The notes under the pieces: model-generated
Told to the model about the DNA's origin: nothing
Seen by the model: the letters and a program-made list of their open reading frames with translations, nothing else
The model's database searches: none
Assembly: GCA_024228575.1 (NCBI GenBank)
Contig: JAAETH010000426.1
Coordinates: forward strand, 29,979 to 93,978
Length of the DNA: 64,000 bases
Direction: 5' to 3'
Source: Actinomycetes bacterium
Lineage (GTDB): Bacteria > Actinomycetota > Acidimicrobiia > Acidimicrobiales > Poriferisodalaceae
Shown here: positions 7,795-16,408 of the stretch, piece after piece
How positions within the stretch are numbered: position 1 is the stretch's first letter
How the letters are laid out: each line of letters opens with the position of its first letter
Made by a program: the position numbers and the translations under genes

Positions 7795-8854
7795 GCGAGG
7801 ATTGCCTCGATGCGCGCGTTGGCGAGTTCCTCGTCACCATCGATGGCGCCGACGTAGGTCGATACCAGAACCTCGACCGAATGGCCCAGGCGACGGGCGA
7901 CCTCGCCGAGCGGGACTCCGGCACGAAGCCAAGTCGTGGCCGCTGCGTGGCGGCAATCGTAGACCCGCAACCTCGGATGCTCGATCGAGCGCAGTGCTCG
8001 CTGCCAACACCTGGCCCAGTTCGATGCAGTCGGGCGCCGACCGGTCCGAGTGCGAAACAGCAGGTCATCGGCGCCGAACTCGTTCTCGTCGATGAATTCG
8101 GCGAGGATCTCGACGAGCACAGGCGGAATGGGCACCGACCTGGCCCCGGTCTTGGGCTCTCCGGGCTCGTCGAATGAGATGTCGGCCTCGGTGACGTCGA
8201 TGCGACCCCAGCCGGCCTCTGGCAGCTCCAGAGCCGAGGGACGCAGCATGATGACCTCGGACGGGCGGAGCCCGGCGTAGTACGCCACCGCCGTCATCAC
8301 CCGGTAGGTGCGGCTGGCCGGCTGGTGGCTGACCATCGCGTCGAGCGCTTTCGCCATCGTCGCGGGACCGGGCAGCTTGCGCAGGTCGACCATGCGCTTG
8401 GCCCGCATCGCCTTGCGCTGAGAGCGACCCCGATCGTTGGGCGGCCATGGATCGGCCGGGATCAGCTCGAGGCCACGGCTCGTCTGATGCACGCCTTGGC
8501 CGTCTTGTGGAACCGCCCGGCGGTCGATGCCGCCAGAAGGGCACCGTTCTCGCCGAGGCCCAACGACACGTCGACTCCGGCCAGAACCTGGCGGTTCAGG
8601 TCGCTCAGGCGCAGCGACCAGCGCTCGAGCCACTCGGGCCACTGCTCGGCCAGATACGACCGGTAGCGGTCGACCTCGACCCTGGTGTGGAATGCTCGGC
8701 TGTGCTGGGGGCCGTCAACGGACCAGCGGACGATCCAGGGACGCTTGATGCGGGCGTTGCGATTGCGGTGCTGGAGCCCGAAGATCTTGACGTCCTGCAT
8801 CGGCCGACCGATCGCCTCCGGCACAAACGCCGCCCGATTCATTGGGAGGAGCAT
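7791..8854 (-). pseudogene. int: Tyrosine recombinase/integrase, frameshifted
   Basis: Site-specific recombinase of the tRNA-Arg element, in two frames. The N-terminal part (start 8854) contains WIVRWSVDGPQHSRAFHTRV and the core-binding region up to TAGRFHKTAKACIRRAV, then meets a stop at 8462. The C-terminal part continues in another frame with LELIPADPWPP and carries the catalytic set: Arg in GLRPSEV, HxxR region in YDCRHAAATTW, LGHSVEVLVSTY with the nucleophilic Tyr. Joining them needs one extra base around 8470-8476. Either it is a true pseudogene or a base was lost in assembly. Confidence 0.85.
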
Positions 8855-8886
8855 GGGAGGAACCTACCCAGCGGGCGGGACACAAC

Positions 8887-8900
8887 GCTCTGACCAGGGC
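8887..8900 (+). repeat. Candidate integrase arm-type site, right
   Basis: GCTCTGACCAGGGC, 13 of 14 bases matching 5508-5521, located 24 bases inside attR and upstream of the integrase start. It may be an arm-type integrase or excisionase site. Confidence 0.35.
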
Positions 8901-8923
8901 CTATTCCCCGAAAGAGGTAAGTG

Positions 8924-8973
8924 CTCCGGAGCCATGAGCGCAGGTTCGAATCCTGCCGAGGGCGCATTCCGCA
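8924..8973 (+). repeat. attR: second copy of the 50-bp att repeat
   Basis: Identical to 5452-5501. It contains only the anticodon-loop to 3'-end portion of tRNA-Arg, so it is a tRNA fragment rather than a gene. It marks the right boundary of the element, next to the 5' end of the integrase gene. Confidence 0.92.
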
Positions 8974-9035
8974 AAGTGGGCTCTGCGACGGTCGCCAGCC
9001 GAGCACTCCTCGTTGGCGTCATCACGATCGGATCG

Positions 9036-9182
9036 ATGAGAGAGTTCATGCCCTACTCCACCGACGCTGATTGGGTAGAGGAATTCCACAACCGCATCGA
9101 CGAGATCATCACCCACCACGAGGTCACGGTCATCGCGCAGACCGACCCCCGATCGAAGACCTACCATCGATTCGTCAAGTAG
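9036..9182 (+). CDS. Small hypothetical protein
   Basis: A 48-residue reading frame, MREFMPYSTDADWVEEFHNR onward, ending KTYHRFVK. It lies just outside the right att repeat, so it belongs to the ancestral chromosome side. Composition looks protein-like (no runs of Arg/Ser typical of antisense frames). No family recognised and no strong ribosome site, so it is tentative; it could also be the remnant of a longer gene cut by past rearrangement at the tRNA locus. Confidence 0.35.
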   Translation: MREFMPYSTDADWVEEFHNRIDEIITHHEVTVIAQTDPRSKTYHRFVK

Positions 9183-9242
9183 CCGCATCTTGCATATCCG
9201 ACACGGCTGATCACATTCAACGGCACGCCCGACGCGCGCCGG

Positions 9243-9497
9243 TCAGTCGGCGGTGAGCTCCTCGGGCCGTGAAACCGCCGGGTTCTTCGGCTGTTTTGCC
9301 GGAGCGAACATGGCCCACAGAACGCCGACGGCGATTCCCACGACGATCAACACGATCGGCATGATCGAGTCGAGGGTGATCATCTTTCGACCGACGGCTA
9401 CGAGCGCGAGCCCGATTCCTAGAACGACTCCATAGATGGCACCACGGATCGGATGACGTTTCACGGTGGTCTCGGCGGTCACTTCGAACCTCCCCAT
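9243..9497 (-). CDS. Small two-helix membrane protein
   Basis: An 84-residue protein with two membrane segments, GAIYGVVLGIGLALVAVG (about 19-36) and SIMPIVLIVVGIAVGVLW (about 44-61), then a charged C-terminal tail rich in Lys/Pro. Its ATG lies inside the last 19 bases of the upstream gene on the same strand (9479-10534), so both are probably translated together. No family recognised; with its partner it may form an envelope protein pair. Confidence 0.6.
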   Translation of the reverse strand: MGRFEVTAETTVKRHPIRGAIYGVVLGIGLALVAVGRKMITLDSIMPIVLIVVGIAVGVLWAMFAPAKQPKNPAVSRPEELTAD

Positions 9498-10534
9498 GTC
9501 AGAGCCGGTCTGGCGTTGAACAGCAGGCCGATCGCGGCGATGGCGGCGAGGGCAACTCCGGGAAGTGTGGGATCGAGATCGCCCGACAGATCGACGAACC
9601 CAGATCCGACACAGCGGAAGTCACCGCCTTCAGCTTCCATCTGGCCGTTTGCACCGAGTACCGCATTGATCTTGGCTGCTGCGGGCAGGTCGTCACGAAG
9701 GTTCACCGCACCGGCGTTTCGGTTCTCACCAGCACCGTTGGGATCACCGCCCGCATCGAGTGTCGTGCCTGTCCCGAAGAGCTTGAGCTGGAGGAACCAG
9801 TCGTGATCTCGAGGGCCCGATCCCAGTTCGAGTCCGCCTGCGACCCCGGTGTAGATCACAAACCCATTGGCATCGACCCGGAACGGATTGCTCGACGTGA
9901 ACGCCTGCGAACCAGCTCCATCGCCGAAGAGATCGACCGGGGCGTTGGCGAAGCTCCAGTCGGCAGCCTGATCGAGTGGCAGGCCGTTCTTGTCGTACGA
10001 CCATGCCATGCCCATACATGGCCCCGACAGGGCGGATCCCGAACCGGCGATCAATCCAGGATCGCAGCCCGACCGCCGCACCTGGGTCTCGGCTTGCTGG
10101 ACTAGTGCATCGGTGGCCTGGATGGTCACGGCGCCATCCTCGTCGATGGTCACGACATTTGAGTTCTCGCCCGGACTGATGTCTCTCACGCCCGGCTCGC
10201 CAAGCAGACGATCCAGCGCGTCGAAGTCGGGATTGCCCTCGGCATCGTCGGGCAGGTCGGGAAAGCCGTCTCCATCCGCGTCTGGAAGGCGTGCGTACAC
10301 TTCGGCGAGGATGCCTGCGACCTCGCCGCTGCCGAGCACAGAAGGAAGGGTCCCGCCTTTTCCATCCTTCGCTGGGTCGAGGCTGAGGTCCTCGATGGGA
10401 ACCTCGTCGGGAATGTTGTCGAGACACGGGTCGTCGGTCTGAGCTGCTACCCGAGGAGAAAACCCGACGAGCAGAAGCGACACGATCCCAAACAGACCAC
10501 CGACGAGCGTGTAGCGGCGCAACGACATGGACAT
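9479..10534 (-). CDS. Secreted hypothetical protein with Ca-binding-like Asp repeat
   Basis: A 351-residue exported protein. The start chosen (ATG 10534, alternative 10528) follows a GAAAGG ribosome site and yields a signal peptide MSMSLRRYTLVGGLFGIVSL ending near SPRVAAQ. Residues about 70-90 contain PDADGDGFPDLPDDAEG, a DxDxDG pattern like thrombospondin type 3 or dockerin calcium loops. Later are a CMGMAWSYDKNG segment and a C-terminal hydrophobic helix (VALAAIAAIGLLFNA), suggesting a surface protein anchored by its tail. It overlaps the small membrane protein gene 9243-9497. Function unknown. Confidence 0.7.
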   Translation of the reverse strand: MSMSLRRYTLVGGLFGIVSLLLVGFSPRVAAQTDDPCLDNIPDEVPIEDLSLDPAKDGKGGTLPSVLGSGEVAGILAEVYARLPDADGDGFPDLPDDAEGNPDFDALDRLLGEPGVRDISPGENSNVVTIDEDGAVTIQATDALVQQAETQVRRSGCDPGLIAGSGSALSGPCMGMAWSYDKNGLPLDQAADWSFANAPVDLFGDGAGSQAFTSSNPFRVDANGFVIYTGVAGGLELGSGPRDHDWFLQLKLFGTGTTLDAGGDPNGAGENRNAGAVNLRDDLPAAAKINAVLGANGQMEAEGGDFRCVGSGFVDLSGDLDPTLPGVALAAIAAIGLLFNARPALTWGGSK

Positions 10535-10863
10535 ACCTTTCGTCGTCCGCCGTAGCTCGAACGGTCCGAACCCCTTCCGTTTGGCACGGCGGTCGTCCAC
10601 AACCATCCTGTCGTCTCGATGGGGTCTGGGCAAGTCTCTGTCCCTGTGCGTACACCGTTGAACACACGGACACAGATCACGACGAGCTGAAGTATCGATC
10701 GCAAGACGAGGTGCTCAAAGGAGTCGGCGGCATCGAACATCCCAAGCCCAGCCCATATTTCGACCCCTAACGTACATTTTAGACCTCGAACGTATGAGCT
10801 GGATCTGAGCTCCCTCCAAACCTTTGGCATCATTGCTGTTGCGGGATGACAAGGGAGGCGAAC
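10535..10863. other. Intergenic region between divergent genes
   Basis: About 330 bases without a supportable gene, between the secreted-protein gene (minus) and the small protein at 10864 (plus). It includes an AT-richer patch around 10740-10800, the most likely site for divergent promoters. I see no tRNA, no clear palindrome and no confident -10/-35 pair. Confidence 0.5.
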
Positions 10864-11055
10864 GTGAACACAAGAGACGCCTACTGCCGGGCGCTCGCGC
10901 TTGCACGTGAGGCGGAGGAACTCGCTCTGATCGGACGGCTCGGGGGCAAGACCCTCGACGAACTCAGGGTCGAGGCGCTCGACTGCGTTCTCGCCATGGC
11001 CCACAGCTACGCAGCCGAGCCACTCACAATGCCACTCGCCGACGAGCGGAGCTGA
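10864..11055 (+). CDS. Small helical hypothetical protein
   Basis: A 63-residue protein starting at GTG 10864, five bases after a strong ribosome site GGGAGG (10853-10858); this decides the start over the upstream ATG 10846. The protein is one or two amphipathic helices (DAYCRALALAREAEELALIG, then LDELRVEALDCVLAMAHSY). Family not recognised. It stands alone, upstream of the DHA2 transporter gene in the same direction with a 117-base gap. Confidence 0.6.
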   Translation: MNTRDAYCRALALAREAEELALIGRLGGKTLDELRVEALDCVLAMAHSYAAEPLTMPLADERS

Positions 11056-11172
11056 AGTCCCCAGACGTCGTCAGAACCTCGGATCAGGTTCACCCGATGG
11101 TCTCCATAGCCAGAAGGCCCGATGGCCAGCAATGACCGCAGCTTGGTTGGTCCGGCACCTTCCTGACACAGT

Positions 11173-12705
11173 GTGCCGGTGAGCGATTCGCCTCCACCGG
11201 TCAACAGCACCGACCTGACCAAACATCAGACGTTGCTCATCTTCATCGGCATGTTGATGGCGACGTTCCTCGCGTCTCTCGACGGCACCGCTGTGTCGAC
11301 GGCCCTGCCGACGATCGCAGGAGAACTGGGCGGTATCGACCAACTGCCCTGGGTTCTCACGGCCTACCTTCTCGGTTCGGTCGCCGCGACCCCCCTGTAC
11401 GGGAAGCTGAGCGACCTCTACGGCAGAAGGGCACTGACCGAGGTCGCCCTGGTCGTCTTCGTTGCGACGTCGCTGATGGCAGCCACATCACAATCGATGC
11501 TCCAGCTGGTCGTCTCGCGCGGGCTGCAAGGAATCGGTGGTGGCGGCCTGATGGCCATGGGTTTCATCGTCATCGGTGACATATTCTCCCCGCGCGAACG
11601 CGGGCGGTACATGGCGTACTACACGATGAACTTCACGTTCTCGGCTCTCGTCGGGCCGGTCATCGGTGGTGTGTTCGTCGACGTTGCCTCGTGGCGCTGG
11701 ATCTTCCTGGTCAACATCCCTTTGGGGCTCGCCGCGTGGTTGATGATCCATCGCAATCTCACATTCACCCTCCCGCCTCGCGAACACTCTCTGGACATCG
11801 TCGGTTCGACGGTTCTGGTAGCCGGGGTGACCGCCCTCGTCCTCGGCCTCGCCTGGGGTGGTGAGACGTACCCGTGGGCATCGATCCAGGTCGTCGGGCT
11901 GCTGGTCGGGGCAGTCGTCGCCTCGGTCGCTTTCGTATTGTGGGAGCTGCGGGCACGAGAGCCCGTGTTGCCCATGCGCCTTTTTCGGAACCCAACATTT
12001 CGAATCCTGATCGGCGGCAACATCGTCTACGGCAGTGCGGGGATGGCCGCTGTGGCCTTCATGCCCCTCTTCTTCCAGGTCTCACTCGGAGAAACAGCTA
12101 CCAGAGCCGGCTTGATATTGGCATCGATGTCGATAGCGGTGACCGCCGGCTCGTACATCGCAGGAAGGGTCACGACCGGTACGGGTAGATATCGCTGGCT
12201 TCTCCGCACGGCGCCGATTCTGACGCTCGTCTCGCTGCTCGCGTACACAACACTCGACGAACACTCATCGGCCGTGGCGGTCATTCCCTGGCTCGGCCTG
12301 GCAGGTCTATCGATGGGGACGGCGTTTCCGACCATGACCACGGCAACCCAGAACTCGCTCGAGCTACCCGACCTGGGTGCTGGAACGGCAGCCATCAACT
12401 TCTTCAGAACACTCGGCCAAACCGTTGGTGTAGGTGCCTACGGCGCACTCCTCACCGCCCGCATCAAGGGTGAACTCGACGACCTCGCGGGCTCGATCGA
12501 CGTCGACGAGCTCCTGTCGACGCCCGACGAGATCCAGTCGCTGGAACCACAACTTCGCGATGCCGTCGAACACGCTGTCGCGGTAGCTTCGAATTCGATC
12601 TTCTGGGCGGCAGTTCCGATCATGGCCGCAGCGTGTGTTGCCATGTGGTTCCTGCCCGAACTCGAGCTGCGCACGACCACGGCTCTCGCCGCCCAGTCCG
12701 ACTGA
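11173..12705 (+). CDS. DHA2-family drug/proton antiporter (EmrB/QacA type)
   Basis: Inner-membrane major facilitator of 510 residues with about 14 membrane helices. Family motifs are visible: LDGTAVSTALPTIAGELG (motif D1), PLYGKLSDLYGRR (motif A), SRGLQGIGGGGLMAMG and VGPVIGGVFVDVASWRWIF (motif C region). Such carriers export drugs or amphiphilic compounds in exchange for protons. Start at GTG 11173. No TetR or MarR regulator is adjacent; the FrhB-like gene follows in the same direction after about 85 bases. Confidence 0.93.
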   Translation: MPVSDSPPPVNSTDLTKHQTLLIFIGMLMATFLASLDGTAVSTALPTIAGELGGIDQLPWVLTAYLLGSVAATPLYGKLSDLYGRRALTEVALVVFVATSLMAATSQSMLQLVVSRGLQGIGGGGLMAMGFIVIGDIFSPRERGRYMAYYTMNFTFSALVGPVIGGVFVDVASWRWIFLVNIPLGLAAWLMIHRNLTFTLPPREHSLDIVGSTVLVAGVTALVLGLAWGGETYPWASIQVVGLLVGAVVASVAFVLWELRAREPVLPMRLFRNPTFRILIGGNIVYGSAGMAAVAFMPLFFQVSLGETATRAGLILASMSIAVTAGSYIAGRVTTGTGRYRWLLRTAPILTLVSLLAYTTLDEHSSAVAVIPWLGLAGLSMGTAFPTMTTATQNSLELPDLGAGTAAINFFRTLGQTVGVGAYGALLTARIKGELDDLAGSIDVDELLSTPDEIQSLEPQLRDAVEHAVAVASNSIFWAAVPIMAAACVAMWFLPELELRTTTALAAQSD

Positions 12706-12790
12706 GCCGGCAACTGGATCGGTCGCAGCGGGGAATCTGCGCATGAGCGACCTCTGGGTCGCGAACTCGCAGCGGGATACAGTTGCAGCC

Positions 12791-13975
12791 ATGGCGGCTA
12801 CCGATACCTCAGATGCAACGGGCTCGACCACACCGACCAAACGAGAACGGTGGATGCACCAGTGGAAAGAGCTCTATAGCGAGGTCATCACAACAGGTCT
12901 GTGTACCGGTTGCTCTGGCTGTGTGATCTCTTGCCCGCACAATGTGATCGGCTACGACCACGGCCAGGGTGGCTTCAAGCCGTTCCACCTCGAGGAGGAG
13001 CTCGGCCCCGACAACTGCGTGCGCGGAGAGAGAGGCTGCACAAGCTGCACAAGGGCTTGTCCCCGGTTCCGCACTTGGGAGGAAGAAGCCGAGACTCGTC
13101 TCTTCGGCCGCACCCGCGAGGCCGGCGACCCGGCCGGCATCTACAGGGACATCATCCTCACCCGAGCCAGCGACGACTTCGTCCACGAACATGGCCAAGA
13201 TGGTGGGTTGGTCTCGGCAATCCTGATCTGGGCCCTCGAGAACGACTACATCGACGCGGCACTCACGTCATATGTCGGCGAGGGTGACGGGTCACAGTGG
13301 ACGGCTTCCCCGGGGGCCGCCTTCAACAAGGATGACGTGATTCGCGGGGCCGGAAGCCGCTACACCTACTCGGCGAACCCACTCGCGTTCGATGAGGCCA
13401 TCGAGGCCGGCGCCCGCAAGATCGCGCTGGTCGGCATGAGTTGCCAGAGTTCGATCGTGCCGGTGATGAAGAGCCGAAAGATCGGCAAGGTCGGCAACCG
13501 ATTCGCCCTGAACATCGGCCTGCTGTGCTCGAAGAGCTTCGACGAAGCGATCTTCGAGGAGTTGTTCGAGCTGAAGTACGGCCTCGATCGGCGCGACATC
13601 AAGAAGACGAACATAAAGGGTGTGTTCCAGATCTGGACTCACGACGGGGGCTACCACGAAATCAACCTGAAGGAGTGCCATGCCTGGACTCGTGATGGGT
13701 GTAACCACTGCCCCGATTTCGCCGCACAACACGCCGACATCTCAACCGGCGGAATCGGCAAATTCGACGACTGGACCTTGACGATCGTGCGCACCGACCT
13801 CGGTAGCGAGATCATCGACAAGATGCTCGAGGACGGGTCTCTGATCGGCCGTCCTGGTGACGACGATCCAGGAGCGATCGCCCTGATGCAGAAGCTCGCG
13901 GCCAAGAGTCGTTCGCGGTGGCCCGAGTTTGCGTGGGAAAAGCCGGCACTCTTGCCCGCTCCTGCCAAGAAATAG
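12791..13975 (+). CDS. FrhB/FdhB-family iron-sulfur flavoprotein (coenzyme F420 hydrogenase/dehydrogenase beta type)
   Basis: A 394-residue protein. A short N-terminal lead is followed by two ferredoxin-like cysteine groups, CTGCSGCVISCP and GCTSCTRACP, then the FrhB N and C domains (HGQDGGLVSAILIWALEND, RYTYSANPL, MSCQSSIVPVM, later CHAWTRDGCNHCPDF with more cysteines). Members bind FAD and Fe-S clusters and reduce or oxidise F420 or a similar carrier, as in F420-reducing hydrogenase or sulfite reductase subunits. No hydrogenase partner lies nearby, so the substrate is unknown. Start ATG 12791 chosen; ATG 12743 is an in-frame alternative. Confidence 0.85.
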   Translation: MAATDTSDATGSTTPTKRERWMHQWKELYSEVITTGLCTGCSGCVISCPHNVIGYDHGQGGFKPFHLEEELGPDNCVRGERGCTSCTRACPRFRTWEEEAETRLFGRTREAGDPAGIYRDIILTRASDDFVHEHGQDGGLVSAILIWALENDYIDAALTSYVGEGDGSQWTASPGAAFNKDDVIRGAGSRYTYSANPLAFDEAIEAGARKIALVGMSCQSSIVPVMKSRKIGKVGNRFALNIGLLCSKSFDEAIFEELFELKYGLDRRDIKKTNIKGVFQIWTHDGGYHEINLKECHAWTRDGCNHCPDFAAQHADISTGGIGKFDDWTLTIVRTDLGSEIIDKMLEDGSLIGRPGDDDPGAIALMQKLAAKSRSRWPEFAWEKPALLPAPAKK

Positions 13976-13985
13976 CTCCTCCGCT

Positions 13986-14588
13986 TCAGATCTGGCAACG
14001 CTCGACCAGATCGGCCAACGACGGTGACACATCCATCGCGGTTCGATACTCGTCGATCAGGTCCGACGGAACGATCTGCACCGCTCTGACGCCGGCACAA
14101 CGACAGACAGCCAGGTCTGCTCCTCCGGCTACGCATACATCGCTCAGTGCCTCCACCGCAGCGATGTCGAATGGCTGGGGTTCGGCGGTACGGCACGCTA
14201 CCAGCGCATCGGCGAGAGGCTCTGGCAGGCTTTCGTCCGCCCCGAGCCGGTCCTCCATGACCCGCCATTGATCAGCTGGCACCGACCTTGCCATCTCGGC
14301 CAGGGCACACCGGCAGGGGGCGGCCAGTCCGTCGGCCGTGACACACCGATCCATGAAGGCCACCGAGATAGCGATGTCGGGTCGCGGCGGCAGAGTTGTG
14401 GTCGTGGTCGAGGTCGTGGTGGTGGCCATCGTGGTCGTTGTCGACATCGTCGTGGTCGAAGCCTGCTCGATGACCCGCGTCGACGATCCGCTGCAGCCGA
14501 GAAGGACGACCAGAATCAAGGCGATGACGCCGCAGCGCGAGCCACTGGTTAGCTTGTTTCGACCGATAACCACAGATCTGAACACCAC
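13986..14588 (-). CDS. Lipoprotein with Thr-rich linker
   Basis: A 200-residue exported lipoprotein. The N-terminus has a hydrophobic stretch VIALILVVLLGC ending in lipobox LLGC, then a Ser/Thr linker of repeated TTTT(T/M) units (about 45-66), and a globular domain with paired cysteines: MDRCVTADGLAAPCRC and SDVCVAGGADLAVCRC, a repeated C-x(8-9)-C-x-C theme suggesting two similar disulfide-stabilised halves. No family recognised. It converges on the FrhB-like gene with a 10-base gap and diverges from the serine hydrolase. Confidence 0.75.
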   Translation of the reverse strand: MVFRSVVIGRNKLTSGSRCGVIALILVVLLGCSGSSTRVIEQASTTTMSTTTTMATTTTSTTTTTLPPRPDIAISVAFMDRCVTADGLAAPCRCALAEMARSVPADQWRVMEDRLGADESLPEPLADALVACRTAEPQPFDIAAVEALSDVCVAGGADLAVCRCAGVRAVQIVPSDLIDEYRTAMDVSPSLADLVERCQI

Positions 14589-14628
14589 ACCTCACCCAAA
14601 CGTCGACGACTTCGACGAGGATGGCACG

Positions 14629-15648
14629 ATGACGCTGCTTCCGCTGCCCACCCAGCCAACGAACCAGTCCTGGCCGACCGACACCTGGCCGCTCCGACAA
14701 CCGGACGTCGCCGATCTCGGGGCTCTCGACACAGCGGTTGCCGAGTTGTTCGACGCCGGCCGACCCGAGCTCGGGCGCACCGATGCCCTGGTCGTCGTGC
14801 AGGCCGGAGCAATCGTGGCCGAGCGCTACGGAGCCGAGGTGTCGGCAGAGTCGACACTTCCCTCTTGGTCCATGGCCAAGTCGATGACCGCTGTTCTGGG
14901 TGCCATCGCCGGGGTCGACTGGAGTGGCACGGTCGACGCGCCAGAGTGGGTCGACGAGAGATCGGTCATTACCGCTGGTCATCTCCTGACGATGACCTCT
15001 GGCCTCGAATGGTCGGAGATCTACGAGGTCGATCAGCCGAGCGACGTGGTGACGATGCTGTTTGGTGACGCGAGGGCCGACGCCGCTCACTACGCAGCTG
15101 ACAAACCCCTGACCTCTGCTCCCGGATCGACGTACCAGTACAGCTCGGGTACTTCCAACGTTCTCGCTCGCCACATCGCGACGAAGCTTGGGCTTGGCCA
15201 CAACTCGGCCGGGTTCGAGCACTACATGCGAACGAAGCTGTTCGAGCCGATTGGAATGAATTCACCAGCCCCGAGGTTCGACGATGCCGGCACCTTCATC
15301 GGATCTTCGTTTTGCGATTGCACCGCGCGCGACTTCGCCCGCTTCGGCTTGTTGTGTCTACGCGACGGGGTTTGGGAGGGCGACAGGATTATTCCCGAAG
15401 GTGCGATCGACCGATTCCGCACGGCGACCGAGGTATCGCGCGGGATCGACGACTTCGTGCACGGCGCACACTTCTGGGTGCACGAGGACGGTCTTGGCAC
15501 CTTCGCCTGCCACGGATTTGAGGGTCAGTACATCTGGATGGTGCCCGCAGCCGATCTGGTATTGGTCAGATCGGGTGTACGACCCGAACAAGACAAGGCC
15601 ACCCTGGTCGAGGCCCTCCGGGATATCGTTCGCGAGTTCGCTCGTTAG
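14629..15648 (+). CDS. Serine hydrolase, beta-lactamase class C/esterase family
   Basis: A 339-residue protein of the beta-lactamase/penicillin-binding fold. The active-site S-x-x-K is S81-M-A-K84 in PSWSMAKSMTAVL; YQYSSGTSN gives the second motif (Tyr-Ser-x-Gly), and HGFEGQYIWMVP lies where the third, HxG-like motif is expected. It is more like esterases and D-amino-acid hydrolases than true lactamases. No signal peptide is visible from ATG 14629. The reading frame extends upstream to 14338, but that part is antisense to the Thr-rich linker of the neighbouring lipoprotein and is not credible protein. Confidence 0.88.
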   Translation: MTLLPLPTQPTNQSWPTDTWPLRQPDVADLGALDTAVAELFDAGRPELGRTDALVVVQAGAIVAERYGAEVSAESTLPSWSMAKSMTAVLGAIAGVDWSGTVDAPEWVDERSVITAGHLLTMTSGLEWSEIYEVDQPSDVVTMLFGDARADAAHYAADKPLTSAPGSTYQYSSGTSNVLARHIATKLGLGHNSAGFEHYMRTKLFEPIGMNSPAPRFDDAGTFIGSSFCDCTARDFARFGLLCLRDGVWEGDRIIPEGAIDRFRTATEVSRGIDDFVHGAHFWVHEDGLGTFACHGFEGQYIWMVPAADLVLVRSGVRPEQDKATLVEALRDIVREFAR

Positions 15649-16316
15649 CCGGCCAACTCCTTGGCCCTGACGAACACCGAATCGAGCATCGGCTCGGTGA
15701 GCCTGCCGGTGAAGGTGTTCTGCTGGCTTGGATGGAACGAGCAGACGATGGTCCGACCATCGGGGGTAGCGATCTCTGCACCATGGCTGAATTTGGGTCT
15801 CGGACGTACGCCGAGCAATGTGGTGGCCACGCCACATCCGAACTGACCGAGGGCTACGAACACGCTGACGCGGTCGAGTAGCTGCAGCTCGCGCTCGAGG
15901 TACACACGGCATTGATCACGCTCGTCGACTGTCGGCTTGTTGGCCGGCGGCGCACAGCGAACGGCAGCCGTGACGTAGGCACCGATGAGCTCGAGACCAT
16001 CGGAGGAATCGATCGATGTCGGTTGGTTGGCGAACCCGGTCCGATACATGGACGCGTAGAGGAAGTCGCCAGACCGGTCGCCGGTGAACACACGGCCTGT
16101 CCTGTTGGCACCATGGGCTGCCGGGGCGAGCCCGACCACCATCACGTGGGCCGATGGATCACCAAACCCGGGGACCGGTCGACCCCAGTAGGTCTCGTCG
16201 CGATAGCTCGCGCGCTTCTCGACCGCCACCTTCTCGCGCCACTCGACGAGACGCGGGCACGCCCGGCAGTTGGAAATCTCCTCGTCGAGGATCTCGAGGT
16301 CGGTTCGTCGAGCCAT
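15645..16316 (-). CDS. udgB: Uracil-DNA glycosylase, family 5 (UdgB type)
   Basis: Base-excision repair enzyme of 223 residues that removes uracil, and in this family also hypoxanthine and other deaminated bases, from DNA. Motif A appears as GLAPAAHGANRTGRVFTGD, lacking the catalytic Asp/Asn of other families as is normal for family 5; motif B is FHPSQQN near the end. N-terminal cysteines C18 and C21 (NCRACPRL) and later C122 and C138-region residues fit the 4Fe-4S cluster of families 4 and 5. It converges on the serine hydrolase with a four-base overlap. Confidence 0.92.
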   Translation of the reverse strand: MARRTDLEILDEEISNCRACPRLVEWREKVAVEKRASYRDETYWGRPVPGFGDPSAHVMVVGLAPAAHGANRTGRVFTGDRSGDFLYASMYRTGFANQPTSIDSSDGLELIGAYVTAAVRCAPPANKPTVDERDQCRVYLERELQLLDRVSVFVALGQFGCGVATTLLGVRPRPKFSHGAEIATPDGRTIVCSFHPSQQNTFTGRLTEPMLDSVFVRAKELAG

Positions 16317-16408
16317 GTGAGGCGACCCTAGCGGCGCGCGACTCTCGACACGAGGGGGTGCGACTTCGACACAATGGGACGCGGTCCGACAAGAACTAGC
16401 CTCTCAGT

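Larger units (their letters stand above)
5452..8973. mobile_element. Small integrated genomic element in tRNA-Arg(CCG)
   Basis: A roughly 3.5-kb insertion between two identical 50-bp direct repeats, the left one overlapping the 3' part of tRNA-Arg. It holds a tyrosine integrase next to the right end, an excisionase-type DNA-binding gene, and four other small genes. No replication, relaxase, conjugation or phage structural gene is visible. The integrase has a frameshift and another internal gene also looks broken, so the element is probably a decayed remnant or a passenger relying on another integrase. Confidence 0.88.

Noticed and set aside
8924..8995. Second tRNA-Arg gene
   Set aside because: Only the anticodon loop to 3' end is present; the acceptor 5' strand and D arm are missing. 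It is the attR repeat.
14338..14628. N-terminal extension of the serine hydrolase with a Val-rich hydrophobic run resembling a membrane helix
   Set aside because: The Val run is the antisense of the Thr-rich linker of the lipoprotein on the other strand; ATG 14629 is a better start.
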